From positions 520,807 to 584,806 of the forward strand of contig NZ_JAMZCU010000003.1 in the NCBI RefSeq assembly GCF_024273195.1: DNA of 64,000 bases. Reading direction: 5' to 3'. The notes beneath the pieces are model-generated. The model saw nothing but the letters and a program-made list of their open reading frames with translations. It searched no databases and was not told where the DNA came from. This DNA is from Devosia ureilytica. GTDB taxonomy: Bacteria; Pseudomonadota; Alphaproteobacteria; Rhizobiales; Devosiaceae. Shown here piece by piece: positions 61,612 through 64,000 of this stretch (positions within the stretch are counted from its first letter, which is position 1; each line of letters starts with the position of its first letter). A program made the position numbers and the translations under genes.

Positions 61612-62592
61612 ATGGAACCGCGCCTTCCGCCCGAACGGCCCCGCGAACATGCCCTTTCCGCCAACCTCCTGGCGCGGGTGTTCCATCAACCCTCCCTGCT
61701 CTATTTCAATGCGGTCGCCACGCACCTGTCGATCCGGGAGGCGGCGCGCCGCCTCAATGTCGCCTCGTCCGCGATCACTCGACAGGTTGCGCAACTTGAG
61801 GACGCGATGGGCATTGCCCTGTTCCTACGCGAAAAGCGTCGCCTGCGGCTGTCCCCGGCTGGTGAAATCCTCTTCCGCCATTCACGGCGGCTGGTCGCAC
61901 CCATGGAAGCGGCGGTGTCCGAGATTGAATTGCTGCGCGGGGTCCGCGCCGGATCGGTCCGCATCGCCGCGGTTGAAAGCGTTGGCTTGTCCTTCCTGCC
62001 GCAATTGATCAGCGATTTCGGCAAGCGCTATCCGCGACTGACGCTCGATATTTCGATCATCTCGTCCTCCGAAGTGGTGGAACGCCTCGTGGACGAACGC
62101 ATCGACATCGGCCTGGGCTTCATTGCCAAGCCGCCGCGCCAGGTGGATGTCGCCTTCCGCCGCGATGTCTCCATCGGCGCAGTCATGGCACCCAACCACC
62201 CCTTGGCCGGGGTCGAAGGCCTCACCATGGCACAATGCCTCGAACATCCGCTGGCTGTCGGCAAGCCGGAAATCTCGATCCGCGAGGTGATCGAACCCTT
62301 CCTTAGATCCGCGGCCGGCATCAGCCCGCCCTTTGTGGAAGCCAATTCGATCCGGCTGCTGGTCGAACTGGCGTTGGGCGGCCACTATGCCGCGATCATG
62401 ACCCCCATCGGCGCCCAGAACGAAATCGCCGCCGGGCGACTGGTTTTCCAGCCTCTCAACGATGGCGGACTGCCCACCAATCGCTTCGGCATCCTGGTGC
62501 GCTCGGGCAGCGCGCTGCATCTGGCGCCCGCGATCTTTTTTGAACACGCCAAAGCCTATTTCGAGGGCCTGTCACTGCCTGGGGCCATTTAG
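61612..62592 (+). CDS. LysR family transcriptional regulator
   Basis: A 326-residue LysR-type regulator. The DNA-binding helix-turn-helix is near residues 40-60 (FNAVATHLSIREAARRLNVA, SSAITRQVAQLEDAMGIALF), followed by the periplasmic-binding-like effector domain (VRIAAVESVGLSFLPQLISD). The start at 61612 (MEPRLPPERPR) has GAGGA 8 bases upstream. It is divergent from the uraH-to-glcB operon and is the obvious candidate regulator; a purine or an intermediate may be its ligand, but this is inferred from position only. Confidence 0.88.
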   Translation: MEPRLPPERPREHALSANLLARVFHQPSLLYFNAVATHLSIREAARRLNVASSAITRQVAQLEDAMGIALFLREKRRLRLSPAGEILFRHSRRLVAPMEAAVSEIELLRGVRAGSVRIAAVESVGLSFLPQLISDFGKRYPRLTLDISIISSSEVVERLVDERIDIGLGFIAKPPRQVDVAFRRDVSIGAVMAPNHPLAGVEGLTMAQCLEHPLAVGKPEISIREVIEPFLRSAAGISPPFVEANSIRLLVELALGGHYAAIMTPIGAQNEIAAGRLVFQPLNDGGLPTNRFGILVRSGSALHLAPAIFFEHAKAYFEGLSLPGAI

Positions 62593-62605
62593 GAGGCCGA
62601 CCCGC

Positions 62606-62661
62606 TTGACATCCATTCATGATTGGCTATTGATTGCATTCATAGCCAATCATGAATGGAT
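62606..62661 (+). promoter_or_regulatory. Promoter with a perfect 20-bp inverted repeat upstream of arsR-like gene
   Basis: ATCCATTCATGATTGGCTAT (62611-62630) pairs perfectly with 62642-62661 across an 11-nt spacer. A TTGACA at 62606-62611 and TATTGA at 62628-62633, 16 bases apart, form a plausible promoter inside the repeat, so a bound dimer would block it. The likely ligand protein is the ArsR regulator encoded 5 bases after the repeat. Confidence 0.65.
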
Positions 62662-62665
62662 TGAC

Positions 62666-62989
62666 ATGAATACGCATCAGGACGCCCTGTTTCGCTCGCT
62701 CGCCGATCCGACGCGGCGCGCCATATTCGAGCAGCTTTGCCGGCAGGGCGAACAAACCGTCGGCACGCTGACCAGCGCGGCCGGGGTGGCCCAGCCCACG
62801 GTCTCCAAACACCTCGCCGTGCTCAAGCAGGCCGGCCTGGTGCAGGACCGCCATGCCGGCCGGCAGACCCATTATTCCGCCCAGGTGCAGGCCCTCTCGC
62901 CATTGATGGACTGGACCAGGGAAATGACCGGCTTCTGGGAGGCGCGGCTCGACGCCCTCGAAAATTTGCTCGAAAGGATAGACCAATGA
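62666..62989 (+). CDS. ArsR/SmtB family transcriptional regulator
   Basis: A 107-residue winged-helix repressor. The first helices are ALFRSLADPTRRAIFEQLCR, the recognition region is AAGVAQPTVSKHLAVLKQAG, and the wing is VQDRHAGRQTHYSAQ. The cysteine metal motif of classical ArsR is absent, so it belongs to the non-metal (SdpR/YgaV-like) group. The start lies 5 bases after the inverted repeat and no strong ribosome site is visible. Its stop overlaps the next start as ATGA. Confidence 0.85.
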   Translation: MNTHQDALFRSLADPTRRAIFEQLCRQGEQTVGTLTSAAGVAQPTVSKHLAVLKQAGLVQDRHAGRQTHYSAQVQALSPLMDWTREMTGFWEARLDALENLLERIDQ

Positions 62990-63204
62990 CCCGCTTCATC
63001 CGCAGCTTTCATCGCTGGACCTCGATGGCCTTCACGCTGACCGTCATCGCCAACTTCGTCGCTATCGGTTTCATGGGCCAGGCCAGCGTGCCGCCCCTCG
63101 TCACCTATTCGCCGCTCCTGCCGCTGTTCCTCCTGCTTTTCTCGGGCCTGTTCATGTTCTTCCAGCCCTATTTCGCCCGCCGCCGGGCCAGCGTGGCGAG
63201 CTGA
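62986..63204 (+). CDS. Small two-span membrane protein
   Basis: A 72-residue protein with two hydrophobic segments (MAFTLTVIANFVAIGFMG and PLLPLFLLLFSGLFMFF) and a basic C-terminus (ARRRASVAS). It starts in the ArsR stop (ATGA) and is therefore co-translated with it. In related genomes such ArsR neighbours are sometimes small membrane proteins (from memory), so it may be the regulated target. No domain was recognised. DUF1801 follows after 3 bases. Confidence 0.7.
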   Translation: MTRFIRSFHRWTSMAFTLTVIANFVAIGFMGQASVPPLVTYSPLLPLFLLLFSGLFMFFQPYFARRRASVAS

Positions 63205-63207
63205 GCC

Positions 63208-63657
63208 ATGGCCGAAGGCAAGCCGATACGCCCGCCGCTCAAACCCGGCCCCGATGGCGTGGTGCGCCTCTCCGGCGGCAACCCGCAGGTCGCCAAAGGC
63301 TATGGCAATGACATTGTGCAGAAATACATCGCCGCCATGCCCGGCTGGCAACGTGACGTCGGCGAAACGCTCGACGCGATCATCGAAGGCACAGTGCCCG
63401 GCGTTGAGAAGGCAGTGAAATGGAACACGCCCTTCTATGGCCTGGAAAAGGACGTCTATTTCGTCAGCTTCCACTGCATGAGCAAATACGTGAAGGTCGC
63501 CTTCCACAATGGCGCCGAACTCGACCCCCTGCCCCCGGGCACCTCGAAACAGGCCAGGGTGCGCTATCTCGACATCCACGAAGATGATGCCATCGACGAG
63601 ACCCAATTCGCCGACTGGGTGAAACAGGCCAGCCGGCTGTCCGGCGAAAAGATGTGA
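63208..63657 (+). CDS. DUF1801 domain protein
   Basis: A 149-residue protein with the DUF1801 core: GTVPGVEKAVKWNTPFYGLE near the middle and KDVYFVSFHCMSKYVKVAFH after it. It begins 3 bases after the membrane protein and is in the same unit as the ArsR gene. The N-terminus has a loose extension (GKPIRPPLKPGPDGVVRLSG). Function unknown. It is 10 bases from the next DUF1801 gene, so the two are probably a tandem pair. Confidence 0.78.
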   Translation: MAEGKPIRPPLKPGPDGVVRLSGGNPQVAKGYGNDIVQKYIAAMPGWQRDVGETLDAIIEGTVPGVEKAVKWNTPFYGLEKDVYFVSFHCMSKYVKVAFHNGAELDPLPPGTSKQARVRYLDIHEDDAIDETQFADWVKQASRLSGEKM

Positions 63658-63667
63658 GGACCTCGCT

Positions 63668-64000
63668 ATGACCTTTTCCAAGAACAGCGCCGCCGATCTC
63701 GCCACCGGAGCCACGCCAAAAGAGCTGATCGACAAGCGCATTGCCGACCTGCCCGACTGGCGCGGCCAAAAGCTTGCGCAGTTGCGCAGGGTCATCCACG
63801 AGGCCCTGCCCGACGTCGAGGAAGAATGGAAATGGGGCAAGCCGGTCTGGTCGCACAATGGGCTGCTCTGCACTGGCGAGGTCTATAAGGCCTCGGTAAA
63901 AACCACCTTCCCCAAGGGCGCATCGCTGGACGATCCTGACCACCTGTTCAATTCGAGCATGGAGGGCAATGTCCGCCGCGCCATCGACTTCTTCGAGGGC
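63668..64000 (+). CDS. DUF1801 domain protein, 5' part
   Basis: The frame starts MTFSKNSAADLATGATPKEL and runs off the window end. The visible 111 residues include the DUF1801 pattern ALPDVEEEWKWGKPVWSHNG and KTTFPKGASLDDPDHLFNSS. The full gene would be about 130-150 codons. It follows another DUF1801 gene and the ArsR unit. No stop is visible. Confidence 0.75.
   Translation, partial: MTFSKNSAADLATGATPKELIDKRIADLPDWRGQKLAQLRRVIHEALPDVEEEWKWGKPVWSHNGLLCTGEVYKASVKTTFPKGASLDDPDHLFNSSMEGNVRRAIDFFEG

Noticed and set aside
1-64000. tRNA or rRNA genes, CRISPR arrays, prophage or intact transposase
   Set aside because: No T-loop-like GTTCGA-TC patterns with acceptor pairing, no regularly spaced repeats with spacers, and no integrase or transposase motif were recognised.

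Overview
The window is high-GC, densely coded chromosomal DNA from an alphaproteobacterium, most likely Devosia or a close relative in the order Hyphomicrobiales. This is inferred from the gene families, a petABC bc1 operon, frequent ATGA/GTGA stop-start overlaps, and many RIME-like palindromic intergenic repeats. No rRNA, tRNA, CRISPR array, prophage or intact transposon was recognised. Most of the window is core chromosome. The accessory-looking parts are the repeats, one decayed GIY-YIG gene and a few esterase, hydrolase and regulator genes.

Layout. 0-5.7 kb: the 3' end of a DAHP synthase gene, pgsA-moaD-moaE, ilvE divergent from a MarR gene, and a ybjN-proC pair preceded by a CtrA-type site. 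5.7-8.1 kb: a phosphoesterase, ubiK, repeats and a broken GIY-YIG gene. 8.1-13.9 kb: lgt, an NDUFAF7-like methyltransferase and pgeF, then prs, a YCII protein, rplY and pth. 13.9-17.4 kb: a GH4 glycosidase, about 1 kb of repeats, and ychF. 17.7-25 kb: two MaoC proteins, TerC, a VOC protein, a GFA protein, apt, and the petABC operon for cytochrome bc1. 25-35 kb: trmL, hemF, an AAA ATPase, CCA-adding enzyme with CoA-type Nudix hydrolase, and assorted small enzymes. 35.1-37.7 kb: an overlapping murL-murD2 pair, which points to the alternative glutamate-ligation then epimerisation route to D-Glu in peptidoglycan. 37.7-41.3 kb: a membrane-anchored regulator with TPRs, an orphan receiver-like protein, a strongly structured intergenic region, mgtC and a 53-residue membrane protein.

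41.4-62.6 kb is dominated by purine use. Adenine deaminase is followed by a CocE-type hydrolase and a secreted tannase-like esterase. Then comes a leftward run of ten genes ending at a shared terminator: uraH, xdhA, xdhB, xdhC, a BMP-type ABC importer (ATPase, two permeases, binding protein), puuD, guaD and glcB. A LysR gene is divergent from it. Together these genes would import nucleosides or bases, deaminate adenine and guanine, oxidise hypoxanthine and xanthine to urate, oxidise urate with a membrane cytochrome-linked hydroxylase, hydrolyse 5-hydroxyisourate, and feed glyoxylate into malate. The steps from OHCU to ureidoglycolate are not in the window. The right end holds an ArsR gene under a perfect 20-bp inverted repeat, a small membrane protein and two DUF1801 proteins, the last cut by the window edge.
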